Assembly (NCBI GenBank): GCA_023386955.1
Contig: JAEWIS010000044.1
Span: 1-64,000 of the forward strand
Length of the DNA: 64,000 nt
From: Bacillota bacterium
GTDB lineage: Bacteria; Bacillota; Bacilli; Paenibacillales; NBRC-103111
Direction of reading: 5' to 3'
Under the pieces are notes generated by a model that made no database searches, had not been told where the DNA came from, and worked only from the letters and a program-made list of their open reading frames with translations. Within the stretch, counting starts at the first letter, position 1. Each line of letters opens with the position of its first letter. The translations under genes and the position numbers were made by a program. Positions 36,588 through 45,885 of the stretch are shown one piece after another.

Positions 36588-37556
36588 ATGGAGCTAACTG
36601 CAGCAAGTCAAACCACCATCCTCAACAAGCGGAGGCCGCTGAACCGGTTTATCCGGAATGTGGTCCGGTACCGGGCCATGCTGCTGATGGCCGCACCCGG
36701 AATCCTGTATCTCTTGCTGAACAATTATCTGCCCATGTTCGGTACGGCCATTGCCTTCAAGAATGTGAACTTCACCAAGGGCATCTGGAAAAGCGACTGG
36801 GTGGGTTTGAAGAATTTCGAGTTCCTGTTCGGCACCTCGGATGCCTTCGTCATTACCCGCAATACCCTGCTTTACAACCTGGTGTTTATTGTGGTGACGC
36901 TGGTTTGTTCAGTGGCCCTGGCCATTATGCTCAACGAGGTGCGCCTGAAGCTGTGGCGCAGCTTTTACCAAAGCGCGCTGCTTCTGCCTTATTTTCTGTC
37001 CGCGGTGGTCATCGCCTATCTGGTGTACAGTCTGCTCAGCTCCGAATACGGGCTGCTGAACAAGTCCGTGCTGCCGTTCTTCGGGATGGAGCCGGTCTCC
37101 TGGTACCACGAAACCAAACACTGGCCGCTGATTCTGGTCATCGTCAATACATGGAAGAGCATCGGCTATTACTGCGTGATTTACATCGCCGCTATTGTCG
37201 GCATTGACCACGAGTATTACGAGGCCGCCCTTATCGACGGGGCAAGCAAGTGGCAGCAGGTGAAAAGCATTACCGTGCCTCTTCTGACCCCGGTAATCAT
37301 CACCATGGTGCTGCTGCAGATCGGCCGGATATTCTACGCGGATTTCGGGTTGTTTTACCAGGTGCCGATGGATTCAGGGCTGCTCTATCCCGTCACCAAT
37401 GTCATTGACACCTACGTGTACCGGGCGCTGCTCCAGCTGGGGGATCTGGGCATGGCCTCCGCTGCGGGGCTGTACCAATCGGTGGTTGGCTTCATCCTGG
37501 TGATGCTGTCCAATCTGGTGGTGCGTAAGGTCAACCGCGATCAGGCGCTGTTCTAA
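36588..37556 (+). CDS. CUT1 ABC importer permease 1 (LplB-type), first sugar locus
   Basis: The 322-residue protein has six membrane segments, starting with AMLLMAAPGILYLLLNNYLPMFG, and the ATPase-docking motif EAALIDGAS...ITVPLL about residue 210. The frame also has ATG 36582, but CGGAGGG directly abuts it and is 7 nt from ATG 36588. It pairs with the permease encoded 16 bp downstream. Confidence 0.9.
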   Translation: MELTAASQTTILNKRRPLNRFIRNVVRYRAMLLMAAPGILYLLLNNYLPMFGTAIAFKNVNFTKGIWKSDWVGLKNFEFLFGTSDAFVITRNTLLYNLVFIVVTLVCSVALAIMLNEVRLKLWRSFYQSALLLPYFLSAVVIAYLVYSLLSSEYGLLNKSVLPFFGMEPVSWYHETKHWPLILVIVNTWKSIGYYCVIYIAAIVGIDHEYYEAALIDGASKWQQVKSITVPLLTPVIITMVLLQIGRIFYADFGLFYQVPMDSGLLYPVTNVIDTYVYRALLQLGDLGMASAAGLYQSVVGFILVMLSNLVVRKVNRDQALF

Positions 37557-37572
37557 GGAGGAGGAAGCACTA

Positions 37573-38451
37573 GTGAAAACACGGACACCCTTGTTTATCC
37601 ATCTGATCTTCTGGTTCTTCGTATGCTGCACCGTACTTCCGCTGCTGCTGGTATTTATGGTTTCCCTGACTGATGAAATGACCATCATCCGCAACGGCTA
37701 TTCCTTTTTCCCGGCCAAAATCAGCCTCGAGGCGTACCGCTATCTGTTCCTGGACTCCTTCACCATTATCCGGGCCTATGGAGTTACGATTCTGGTCACG
37801 CTGACAGGTACGGGAATGGGGCTGTGTTTGACGGCGCTCCTGTCCTATCCCTTATCCCGCCGGGACTTCCCCTTCCAGAAACCCTTGGCCTTCTTCATCT
37901 TCTTCACCATCCTGTTCAACGGCGGCCTGGTGCCGTGGTATCTGGTGTTCACCCAACTGGTCAACGTGAAGGATTCCGTCTGGGGGCTGATTATTCCCGG
38001 GCTGCTGCTGAATGGCTTCTTCGTCCTGATCATGCGCACCTTCTTCGCCACCTCCATTCCCATGGCCATTATCGAATCGGCGTATATGGACGGCGCAGGG
38101 GAGTTCCGGATTTTCGCCCAAATTGTGCTCCGCTTGTCCACGCCGGTGCTGGCTACCATTGGGCTGTTCTATACGCTGAACTACTGGAATGACTGGTTCA
38201 ACAGCATGGTCTACATCAACAATTCCAAGATCTACAGTCTCCAATATTTGCTGAACCGAATTCTCCTGAACATTCAGTTTCTGGTGCAGAATACCCGCAA
38301 TAACCATGCATCGGAGCAGATTGCCGCCATGCCTACAGAAACCGTACGGATGGCTATGGCCATTATCGGCATCGGACCCATTGTGCTGGCCTATCCCTTC
38401 TTCCAAAAGTATTTTATCAAGGGTCTGACTGTCGGCGCGGTAAAAGGGTAA
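37573..38451 (+). CDS. CUT1 ABC importer permease 2 (YtcP-type), first sugar locus
   Basis: The 292-residue protein has six membrane segments and ends in VGAVKG as YtcP-like permeases do. Its docking loop reads ESAYMDGAGEFRIFAQIVLRLS instead of the usual EAA...DG...ILPLS: the second Ala-equivalent and the Pro are changed, so the contact with the ATPase may be unusual. The start is GTG 37573 with AAGGAGGAGG upstream. Confidence 0.88.
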   Translation: MKTRTPLFIHLIFWFFVCCTVLPLLLVFMVSLTDEMTIIRNGYSFFPAKISLEAYRYLFLDSFTIIRAYGVTILVTLTGTGMGLCLTALLSYPLSRRDFPFQKPLAFFIFFTILFNGGLVPWYLVFTQLVNVKDSVWGLIIPGLLLNGFFVLIMRTFFATSIPMAIIESAYMDGAGEFRIFAQIVLRLSTPVLATIGLFYTLNYWNDWFNSMVYINNSKIYSLQYLLNRILLNIQFLVQNTRNNHASEQIAAMPTETVRMAMAIIGIGPIVLAYPFFQKYFIKGLTVGAVKG

Positions 38452-38509
38452 CCCCGGGGCCTCAAGCTCCGGCTTATCATATCAAATTGATTCATATGGA
38501 GGGTTTTCC

Positions 38510-40093
38510 ATGGCAAAAGGAAAGAGACAACTGGTTTTTGCCTTATCGTCTGTACTGGCGTTCTCTTCGGTGCTGGCGGCATGCTCCGGCAAGGAAGAAT
38601 CCGCGCCCAGTCCGTCTGCGGCGGCAACAGCGGCAGGAGCAGCGGCGACCAAAGCGCCGGAGGCCAGCAAGGCACCGGACGCCGGCAAGGCTGCGGAGCT
38701 GAAGCCGTATAAGCTGCGGATCATGTTCCCGTCCGGCGGTGTGCCCAAGGATCTGCCCGCGGTACAGGAGGAGATGAACAAGTACCTGACCCAAAAAATC
38801 AACGCCACCATCGAAATTATGCCCATTGACTGGGGCGCCTGGACCAACAAAACCAACCTGATGTTTGCCTCCAATGAGCAGTTTGATCTGATGTTTACCG
38901 CGTCCTGGTACTTCCTGGGCTCCCAGGCGGCCAGAGGGCAGCTGATTGAGCTGGATGACCTGTTGAACAAATACGGCCAGGGCATCAAGGGGGTGCTGAA
39001 CCCGGACTATGTGGAGGGCGGCAAGATCAACAATAAGGTATACGCTGTTGTGGCCAACAAGGAATTCGCCGCCACCAAGGGTGTAGTCATGCGTAAGGAT
39101 TTGGTCGACAAGTATAAATTCGATCTGTCTGCAGTCAAGGAGCTGAAGGACTTCGAGCCGATGCTTGCGACGATTAAGGAGAAGGAGCCCGGCATCACCC
39201 CGCTTCAGGTGAAAAGCGACCGTTCTCCCGCCAGCGCCATTCTCGGCTACGGCTTGTTCGACATGCTGGGGGACGGCCCCGGTGTGCTGGACCGCAGCGC
39301 CAATGATCTGAAGGTCATCGATATGTACCAGACGCCGCAGTATCTGGAACTGACCAAGCTGATGCACAAGTGGTATAACCTGGGCTACATCAACAAGGAC
39401 GGGGCCACCAACAAGGACAGCGAATATCTGGCCGTGAAGGCAGGCAAGGCCTTCTCCTACGGCGAATCCATGAAGCCGGGTTTTGCCAATCAGGAGTCCC
39501 GCAATGCAGGCATGCCCATGTCTGTAGTGGAGCTGACGAAACCATACACTACCACCGGCGACACCACCAGCGCCATGTTCGGCATCTCCAAAACCTCCAA
39601 GGACCCGGAGCGGGCCATGATGTTCCTGAACCTGCTGTATACGGACAAATATCTGTTGAACCTGCTGGACTGGGGCATCGAGGGCAAGCACTATGTGAAG
39701 GTGTCGGATAATATCATCGATTACCCGCAGGGAGTGGATGCCGCTTCCGTCGCCTATAACCTGAATCTGCCCTGGATGTTCGGCAATCAGCTGAACTCCT
39801 ATATCTGGAAGACCGAGGACAAGGATATTTGGGACCAATACAAAAAATTCAACGACAGTGCACAAAAATCCACCGCCTTGGGTTTTGTGTTCGATCCTGA
39901 AAAGGTAAAAAATGAAGTGGCCGCCACCCAGACCGTTATCACCCAATTCAACGGCTCTCTGATTACCGGCACGGTGGACCCGGATAAGTACATTCCCCAG
40001 TTTGTCGCCAAGCTGAAGGAGGCCGGGATGCAGAAGATCATCGACGAGAAGCAGCGCCAGCTGGATGAATGGGCCAAAACGAAGAAGAAATAA
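38510..40093 (+). CDS. ABC importer solute-binding lipoprotein, DUF3502 class
   Basis: The 527-residue lipoprotein (VLAAC, Cys 25) has a long Ala/Lys-rich tether. It belongs to the solute-binding class that ends in a DUF3502-like domain (GFVFDPEKVKNEVAATQTVI...LKEAGMQKIIDEKQRQLDEW). It delivers substrate to the two permeases encoded upstream. GGAGGG lies before ATG 38510. The sugar is unknown. Confidence 0.9.
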   Translation: MAKGKRQLVFALSSVLAFSSVLAACSGKEESAPSPSAAATAAGAAATKAPEASKAPDAGKAAELKPYKLRIMFPSGGVPKDLPAVQEEMNKYLTQKINATIEIMPIDWGAWTNKTNLMFASNEQFDLMFTASWYFLGSQAARGQLIELDDLLNKYGQGIKGVLNPDYVEGGKINNKVYAVVANKEFAATKGVVMRKDLVDKYKFDLSAVKELKDFEPMLATIKEKEPGITPLQVKSDRSPASAILGYGLFDMLGDGPGVLDRSANDLKVIDMYQTPQYLELTKLMHKWYNLGYINKDGATNKDSEYLAVKAGKAFSYGESMKPGFANQESRNAGMPMSVVELTKPYTTTGDTTSAMFGISKTSKDPERAMMFLNLLYTDKYLLNLLDWGIEGKHYVKVSDNIIDYPQGVDAASVAYNLNLPWMFGNQLNSYIWKTEDKDIWDQYKKFNDSAQKSTALGFVFDPEKVKNEVAATQTVITQFNGSLITGTVDPDKYIPQFVAKLKEAGMQKIIDEKQRQLDEWAKTKKK

Positions 40094-40105
40094 TGGATGC
40101 GAATC

Positions 40106-40150
40106 ACCGTCTTGCCTATGGCGAAAGCCGATAGCGCCGGGCGGTTTTTT
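40106..40150 (+). terminator. terminator of the first sugar importer
   Basis: An imperfect stem (ACCGTC...GGCGGT outside, CTATGGC-GAAA-GCCGATAG inside) is followed by six T. Confidence 0.75.
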
Positions 40151-40173
40151 GGCTTCTGCTGTTGTGCCCGGCG

Positions 40174-40316
40174 GATAAGCACATTGGATAAGCGCATCAG
40201 ATAGGCTTGGCGAATAAAATCATCGGACAGACTTGACGGATATGCTCATCAGGTAGGCTAATCAGATAAGCTCATCAGGTGGGCTAATCAGATAAGCTCA
40301 AAAGATAGGCTAGTGG
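40174..40316. repeat. 13-bp tandem repeat, 11 units
   Basis: Eleven contiguous 13-bp units related to GATAAGCTCATCA fill exactly 143 bp. The units at 40265 and 40291 are the best conserved and several alternate GATAAGC and G(G/A)TAGGC. The length is not a multiple of three and no coding frame is supported. Confidence 0.85.
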
Positions 40317-40620
40317 TTGGGGCTAACTGCAAAAGTGCAGTTATTTTACACGAATTTGCCCGGGAGACACCTCCAAATGCAAAAATGCAGTTATTTTTAC
40401 CTGTACAGCTGTAAAAGGGCAGTTTTCTCAAAAATAACTGCACTTTTGCAGGATAACGCGCCCAATGGAGGGGCTACTTAGAAAATAACTGCACTTTTGC
40501 AGGATGGAGCCCCAGACCGGTGTCAACTCTGCCTCCCCAGCAGTGCCCCCCAACGTCCTCCTTGGACACCCTGACGGGAATGGGTATACTCAAACTAATC
40601 CGAAACGGACGGAGGAACAG
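40317..40620. repeat. intergenic phased repeat array (family A, second locus)
   Basis: Forward copies of the CTGCAAAAGTGCAG hairpin motif lie at 40327, 40377 (variant) and 40409 (variant). Inverted copies AAATAACTGCACTTTTGCAG lie at about 40431 and 40482. This is the same family and the same forward-then-inverted order as at 1060-1690. Nothing else is evident in the rest of the gap down to the regulator at 40871, apart from a CTGAAAAAGGAAAAAG stretch near 40761. Confidence 0.8.
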
Positions 40621-40870
40621 GCTGCGCCGTGAATCAGGTGCTCTACCATCTTGGCTCCAGAGGGATCGAATATGACCTCATGCCCCTCCAGGAAACCAAG
40701 CCGCAAAATGCCGCTGGATATGGTGTAATCCTTGTACAATTGCACAAAATCACCCTGAAAAAGGAAAAAGTTATCTGCTGCATATTGCCAGAAACCCGGC
40801 CGGAACCGGATGATGGAAGGTGACAATCTTCCGGCCTTCGGACCGGGTAAGCAGAGCAGGAGGAACCAGG

Positions 40871-43183
40871 GTGAGCAAATATTTGCTGCGTCTTCTTTCA
40901 TACAGTCTTCTACTGGGGGTGCTCCCTGCCGTAATCATCGGAATCGCCTCCTATACCATCGCCTCCGAGAACGTGGAGAGAAAGGTTAAGGAGGTAAATA
41001 TGCAGTGGCTGACCCAAACCCAGATGCGCATTGAGCAAATGCTGCGTTCAGTGGAAAAATCCGCCACGCAGTTTGCCAACTCCTCTCTTGTAAAGGCTTC
41101 CATGGCGATGTCCTACGATATTACCGATTTTGAAGCCATCCGCGAATTGACGGAAGGGCTGTACAACCTGCAATCCAGCGATGTAGTTATTACCCAGGCC
41201 TATTTGGTGAATCTGGAGCGCAGTTGGGCGCTGAGTCTGAACACCCTGAAGCCTTTGCCGGAAATGGAGAATGTCGGGGAATTTATGGATTATGCCGCCT
41301 CCCCCAAAAGCATCCTATGGCATGCAGGGACCCCCGCCACTAACGGAGAGGTGGGAGAAGGAACAGTGGAGACAGTTACGCTGGTCCACAAAATCCCCAT
41401 CCTCCCCCAAACGGACAGGCCCCAGGGGCTGTTGGTGATCCGGGTCATGGCCTCGGATATTAATGAAGCCCTGAATTCCCCTGCTTCCACCAATTACAGC
41501 TATGTGCTGGACCGGGCGGGAACCGCCATTCTGGGCGGCGGTCAACCCCAGACTGCCTATGAGACCGTCAACCGGGCTGTCCTGGAAAAGCTCGGCGCCA
41601 ATCCGGAGCAGCCGTCCGGTCTGTTCCATACCCGTATGGAGGGCAAGGAGGTGGCCGCTCTTTACCGGACCTCCGCCTACAACGGCTGGACCTATGTATC
41701 CCTGCTGTCCATTGAAGCCCTGCGGGCGGAGTCCCGGGCCATCGCCGAGATGACACTGGCCATGTGTGAGGCTATTCTGCTGGCTGTTTCGGCGGCTGCC
41801 CTCTATGGCTCACGCCGGATGTACCGGCCCATCCGCAAGCTGCTGGAGATGGTGACGGGCATCAAACGCTCTGCTCAGGAGGAGCCTCCCCGTCCGGGGC
41901 GGGATGAGCTGGAATATATCAAAACCAGTATCCAGTCCCTGGTGGTCTCCCGGGACCGGGTGGAGCAGCAGATGCTGGGGCAGGCCAGCCATCTGAAGGA
42001 ATTTTTTGTGCTGAAGCTGCTGACGGGCCAAATTACCGAAAACGACTATATCCTCCGCTCCGCTATGGAGGGATTCCCGGAGAAATGGAGTCATCTGGGG
42101 GTGCTAGCGCTGCAGGTGGATAACCTGCAGGACACCCGCTACAACGAGGAGGACCGGGAGCTTCTGCTGTATGCCGTAGGCAACATTGCCCAGGAGGTGC
42201 TGCCTGCCTCCAACCGGTTCCCGCCCATTACCGTGCAGTATTCCCAGGTCACCATTGTGGCGGTCCAGGCGGATACGCCAGAGGAGGCCAAAGCCGCCTT
42301 TTATACCTTCGCGGAAGCCGTCAAGCACCATGCCGGACAGGTGCTGCAGCTGAAGGCCAGCATCGGCATCAGCAGCCCGTTCACTGATATCCGGGAAACG
42401 GTCAAGGCATATGGGGAAAGCCTCACCGCCCTGAAAGCCCGCATCCGGCTGGGGGCGGAAATGATCGTCCATTACGGCGACATCGAACCCCTTCCTCCGG
42501 CGGATTGTTATGAATATTCCCATCTCCGGGTGCTGGAGGAACGGCTGGTGTATGCCATCCGGGAAATGCAGGCGGCAAGCGCCTCGGAAATTCTCCGACA
42601 GTACCTCAGCGCCATGCTGTTTAAGGAAGGAGCCTTCCATGCCCACCAGCCGCTGCTGCTGCAGCTGGCGTCACGGGTTCTGCAGATCGCCCAGGATCAC
42701 GGGATTCCCTTAAGCGAGGTGCCCGGGGAGGAAGGCAAGGTGGAAAAGCTGTTCCATCTGCAAACCCGCGATGAGATTATTCACTGGTTCGAATCCAGGC
42801 TGATCGCACCCCTGATCCGGATTCTATCCGAAAAAACCGACACCCAATATGTGAAAATCGCAGATAAGCTGGTGAAAATCATCCAGGAGCATTATCAGGA
42901 GGATATTAGCCTGGAATCCTGCGCCCAGCTGCTCAGCTACCATCCGGTGTATGTCAGCCGTATTTTCAAACGGGAAATCGGGGTGACCTTCAGTGAATAT
43001 CTGTCGGATTACCGGATGAAAATGGCCAAGGTGCTGCTGGAAACCACCGATCTGAAGGTTTCGGAAATCGGGGAGCGGCTGCAGTACAAGAACATCAGCT
43101 CCTTTATCCGCAGCTACAAGAAGCTGTATGAGATCACCCCCGGCCAATACCGGGACAAAATGATGAGGGGGAGCGCCGAATGA
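40871..43183 (+). CDS. membrane-anchored AraC-family regulator with extracellular sensor
   Basis: About 770 residues. Two membrane helices (SYSLLLGVLPAVIIGIASYTIA near the N-terminus, and about residues 290-308) enclose an extracellular Cache-like sensor of roughly 260 residues. A cytoplasmic linker of about 300 residues follows. The end is an AraC double helix-turn-helix (LESCAQLLSYHPVYVSRIFKRE, VSEIGERLQYKNISSFIRSYKKL, ending ITPGQYRD). This one-component design transmits an outside signal straight to DNA. AGGAGG lies 7 nt before GTG 40871, so I prefer it to the upstream GTG 40820. Its stop overlaps the start of the lipoprotein gene by 4 bp (ATGA), implying tightly coupled synthesis. Confidence 0.88.
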   Translation: MSKYLLRLLSYSLLLGVLPAVIIGIASYTIASENVERKVKEVNMQWLTQTQMRIEQMLRSVEKSATQFANSSLVKASMAMSYDITDFEAIRELTEGLYNLQSSDVVITQAYLVNLERSWALSLNTLKPLPEMENVGEFMDYAASPKSILWHAGTPATNGEVGEGTVETVTLVHKIPILPQTDRPQGLLVIRVMASDINEALNSPASTNYSYVLDRAGTAILGGGQPQTAYETVNRAVLEKLGANPEQPSGLFHTRMEGKEVAALYRTSAYNGWTYVSLLSIEALRAESRAIAEMTLAMCEAILLAVSAAALYGSRRMYRPIRKLLEMVTGIKRSAQEEPPRPGRDELEYIKTSIQSLVVSRDRVEQQMLGQASHLKEFFVLKLLTGQITENDYILRSAMEGFPEKWSHLGVLALQVDNLQDTRYNEEDRELLLYAVGNIAQEVLPASNRFPPITVQYSQVTIVAVQADTPEEAKAAFYTFAEAVKHHAGQVLQLKASIGISSPFTDIRETVKAYGESLTALKARIRLGAEMIVHYGDIEPLPPADCYEYSHLRVLEERLVYAIREMQAASASEILRQYLSAMLFKEGAFHAHQPLLLQLASRVLQIAQDHGIPLSEVPGEEGKVEKLFHLQTRDEIIHWFESRLIAPLIRILSEKTDTQYVKIADKLVKIIQEHYQEDISLESCAQLLSYHPVYVSRIFKREIGVTFSEYLSDYRMKMAKVLLETTDLKVSEIGERLQYKNISSFIRSYKKLYEITPGQYRDKMMRGSAE

Positions 43184-44661
43184 ACATCCGCCCTGCCGTG
43201 CTGTGCGGCCTGCTGCTGGTCTCCGGCACATTGGCCTCCTGCGGAAGCCGCTCTAATCCCGCCGCGGAAGGCAAGCCGTTTTATCTGACCATGGGCTTAA
43301 GCCTCACGGGTGAGCTTCCCCCCAAGAACAATATGGTGGAGCAGGCTATTGAGGAATACACCCAAACCGCTCTCCAGATCCAGTGGATTCCCTATTCCGC
43401 CTATGAGGAGAAGGTGCGGCTGATGATTGCCGCAGGGGAGCTTCCCAAGCTGATCAAGCTGGGCTACTCACCCACGATGATGTCCACGCTGAAGTCGGAC
43501 CAATTCTGGGAAATTGGCCCCTATCTGCCGGAGTTTAAGGAATTGCAGGCAGTGGACCGCCGGTATTACGATAATATCTCCGTTGACGGAAGGGTTTACG
43601 GCATTCCGCTTTTCCGCGATTTGGGAAGGGCGGCCATTCAATACCGCAAGGACTGGTTTGACCGGCTGGGACTGGAGCTGCCTGTCACCCTGGAGGATTG
43701 GTACCGGGCCATCCGTGCTTTGACTCTGGAGGACCCGGACGGCAACGGCAGGCAGGATACCTACGGACTGGTGCTGGAGAAACGGTACAACCAGGATATC
43801 GGCTCCATTCTCACCCGAATCTCCGTTTCCCAAGGCGGTCCGGCCAAATGGAAGGTGGAGAACGGGCGTTTTACCCCGGAGTTCATGACCGAGCCTTTTT
43901 TTGAGACCATGAGGCTGTTCCGGCGGCTGTACCAGGAGAATTTGATCAACCGTGATTTTGCCATTACGGATACCATCGAAACCACCAAAATGTATGAATC
44001 CGGGCGTGCGGGACTGATGCTCTCGGGAGGCAACGCCCAAACGTGGCAGGATATGCTGGTCAAATCCTCACCCGGGGCTGTGGTGGACGTTGCTCCGCTG
44101 ACCGGGCCGCAAGGTAGGCGTCTTCCAGGAGAACCGGGCAATGCAGGCTTCCTCGCCATTCCCAAGGATGCGGTGAAAACAGAAGACGAGGTCAAACAAA
44201 TCCTCGGCTTTTTGAACCGGTTAATGGAGCCTGCCATGCAGGCGCTGCTGATTAACGGTCTGGAAAACCGGCATTGGTCCCGGAAGGACGGGTATGCGGA
44301 AATGCTGGACCGGACGCTTCATCACAAGGAGGTGAAGCCCTACCGGGACATGCTGCCGCATCTGACGGAGGCGGAGGCGGATTGGAAGCGAAACCTGCAG
44401 CCGGATCTGTACCGCAAAAACCAGCGGATTGGCAGGGAGAATGAAGCTTATATTGTACCCAATCCTGCGTTGACCCTGGATTCCGGCACCTATGTGGAGC
44501 GGGGCAAGGAGCTGGAGCTCCTGATTACGGATGCCCAGACCAAATTTATTATGGGAAAGCTGGATGAAGCGGGTTGGCAGACCGAGCTGAACAAATGGAG
44601 GCAAGCCGGGGGCGACCGGATGATCAGGGAATATGAAGAGGAGTATGCCAAGAAGCAATAG
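43180..44661 (+). CDS. solute-binding lipoprotein coupled to the membrane AraC regulator
   Basis: The 493-residue lipoprotein (GTLASC, Cys 21) is of the LplA class, with YGIPLFRDLGRAAIQYRKDW and a calcium-type loop DPDGNGRQDTYG. It is a clear paralogue of the binding protein at 46860: both contain an SYxxKV...E(L)PKL core, the loop, and an identical-looking C-terminal block ending ITDA.TKFIMGK.DEAGW. Its start overlaps the regulator stop codon and a strong terminator follows, so it is tied to sensing rather than to the permease genes. A role as ligand-loaded partner of the sensor is inferred. Confidence 0.87.
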   Translation: MNIRPAVLCGLLLVSGTLASCGSRSNPAAEGKPFYLTMGLSLTGELPPKNNMVEQAIEEYTQTALQIQWIPYSAYEEKVRLMIAAGELPKLIKLGYSPTMMSTLKSDQFWEIGPYLPEFKELQAVDRRYYDNISVDGRVYGIPLFRDLGRAAIQYRKDWFDRLGLELPVTLEDWYRAIRALTLEDPDGNGRQDTYGLVLEKRYNQDIGSILTRISVSQGGPAKWKVENGRFTPEFMTEPFFETMRLFRRLYQENLINRDFAITDTIETTKMYESGRAGLMLSGGNAQTWQDMLVKSSPGAVVDVAPLTGPQGRRLPGEPGNAGFLAIPKDAVKTEDEVKQILGFLNRLMEPAMQALLINGLENRHWSRKDGYAEMLDRTLHHKEVKPYRDMLPHLTEAEADWKRNLQPDLYRKNQRIGRENEAYIVPNPALTLDSGTYVERGKELELLITDAQTKFIMGKLDEAGWQTELNKWRQAGGDRMIREYEEEYAKKQ

Positions 44662-44668
44662 GAGCAGC

Positions 44669-44705
44669 ACGGCAGCGGTCCTGAGGGACCGGCTGCCGTT
44701 TTTTT
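44669..44705 (+). terminator. terminator after the regulator-lipoprotein pair
   Basis: ACGGCAGCGGTCC pairs with GGGACCGGCTGCCGT around a short TGA loop, followed by seven T. Confidence 0.92.
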
Positions 44706-44797
44706 GTCCGCATGGAGTTGATTGGGGCATATGTCCAGGTTGGCTGGGGGTTATCCGTGGCCATATTGCCCTCCGCAAGCATGAAGTTGGCTGCGCG

Positions 44798-44829
44798 TTA
44801 TTGCCGGGCATCCCGGCAGCCCGCAATAA
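44798..44829. other. two-level inverted repeat in the leader of the second importer
   Basis: TTATTG at 44798 pairs with CAATAA ending at 44829, and GCCGGG-CAT-CCCGGC forms a strong inner stem. It lies about 60 bp before the permease start codon. It may be an operator or an mRNA hairpin; no T run follows. Confidence 0.35.
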
Positions 44830-44886
44830 TGGGGCCCAGGGACATACATAATGGCGAGACGAGACATCAAACGAGGAGGTTGCGAA

Positions 44887-45852
44887 ATGAAGCAAGACGC
44901 TTACGCCCCGGCCGCAAGAGCGGCCGTTCCCGCCAGACGGGGAAAGCTGGGTTTGCTGAGGAGGGATCTGCTCCGGGACAGGTGGCTGTATCTGATGCTG
45001 CTGCCCGGGGTGCTGTACTTCATTATCTTCAAATATGTGCCCATGTACGGGGTGACTATGGCCTTCCAGGACTACCGGCCCCATCTCGGTTTTTTTGACA
45101 GCCCTTGGGTAGGGCTGAAGCATTTCCAGCGTTTTTTTGCGGAGCCGCAATTCGGCATGCTGTTCCGGAATACGGTGATTCTGGCCGTATACAATATTGT
45201 GTTTTTCTTTCCGCTGCCAATTATCCTGTCCCTGATGTTAAACGAGGTGCGCCGTACCAAATTCAAAAGCTTCGTGCAGACCCTTGTTTACATTCCCCAC
45301 TTCGTATCCTGGGTTGTGGTGGTGGGGATCTTCTACATTCTGCTTACCACGGAGAGCGGTATCTTGAACGAATTCCTGTACCGGATCACCGGCCGCAAAA
45401 TCGCCTTCCTGCTGGAAGCGGAATGGTTCCGGACCATGATTATTACTCAATCCATCTGGAAAGAGGTAGGCTGGGGCACGGTTATCTTCCTGGCCGCTCT
45501 GGCCGGGGTGGACCTGCAGCAGTATGAGGCGGCAAGAATTGACGGGGCAGGCCGCTGGCGGCAGCTGTGGCATATTACCCTTCCCGCTATCCGCAGCACC
45601 ATCGTCATTTTGCTTATTTTGCGGCTGGGCAACTTTATGGATTCCGGCTTTGAGCACATCTTCCTGATGCTGACTCCCACAAATCGGGAGGTAGGCGAGG
45701 TGTTCGACACCTATGTATATACCAAGGGCTTAACCCAGGCGCAGTACAGCTACAGCGCAGCGGTGGGGCTGTTCAAATCCGCCATCGGCCTGGCGCTGGT
45801 GCTGGGCTCCAACTGGATGGCCAAAAAATTCGGCGAGGAAGGCATCTATTGA
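44887..45852 (+). CDS. CUT1 ABC importer permease 1 (LplB-type), second sugar locus
   Basis: The 321-residue protein has six membrane segments (first: YLMLLPGVLYFIIFKYVPMYG) and the docking motif EAARIDGAG...ITLPAI about residue 210. GAGGAGG precedes ATG 44887; the frame opens earlier at 44851. It forms a heteromer with the next permease. Confidence 0.9.
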   Translation: MKQDAYAPAARAAVPARRGKLGLLRRDLLRDRWLYLMLLPGVLYFIIFKYVPMYGVTMAFQDYRPHLGFFDSPWVGLKHFQRFFAEPQFGMLFRNTVILAVYNIVFFFPLPIILSLMLNEVRRTKFKSFVQTLVYIPHFVSWVVVVGIFYILLTTESGILNEFLYRITGRKIAFLLEAEWFRTMIITQSIWKEVGWGTVIFLAALAGVDLQQYEAARIDGAGRWRQLWHITLPAIRSTIVILLILRLGNFMDSGFEHIFLMLTPTNREVGEVFDTYVYTKGLTQAQYSYSAAVGLFKSAIGLALVLGSNWMAKKFGEEGIY

Positions 45853-45885
45853 TGCCGGCCCCCAAGAAAGGACGGGAGCATAAAC

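Noticed and set aside
38543..39946. 467-codon open frame on the minus strand
   Set aside because: Shadow of the DUF3502 lipoprotein gene; its composition mirrors GC-rich third positions of the real gene.
40174..40316. CRISPR or coding repeat
   Set aside because: Contiguous 13-bp units without spacers and not a multiple of three.
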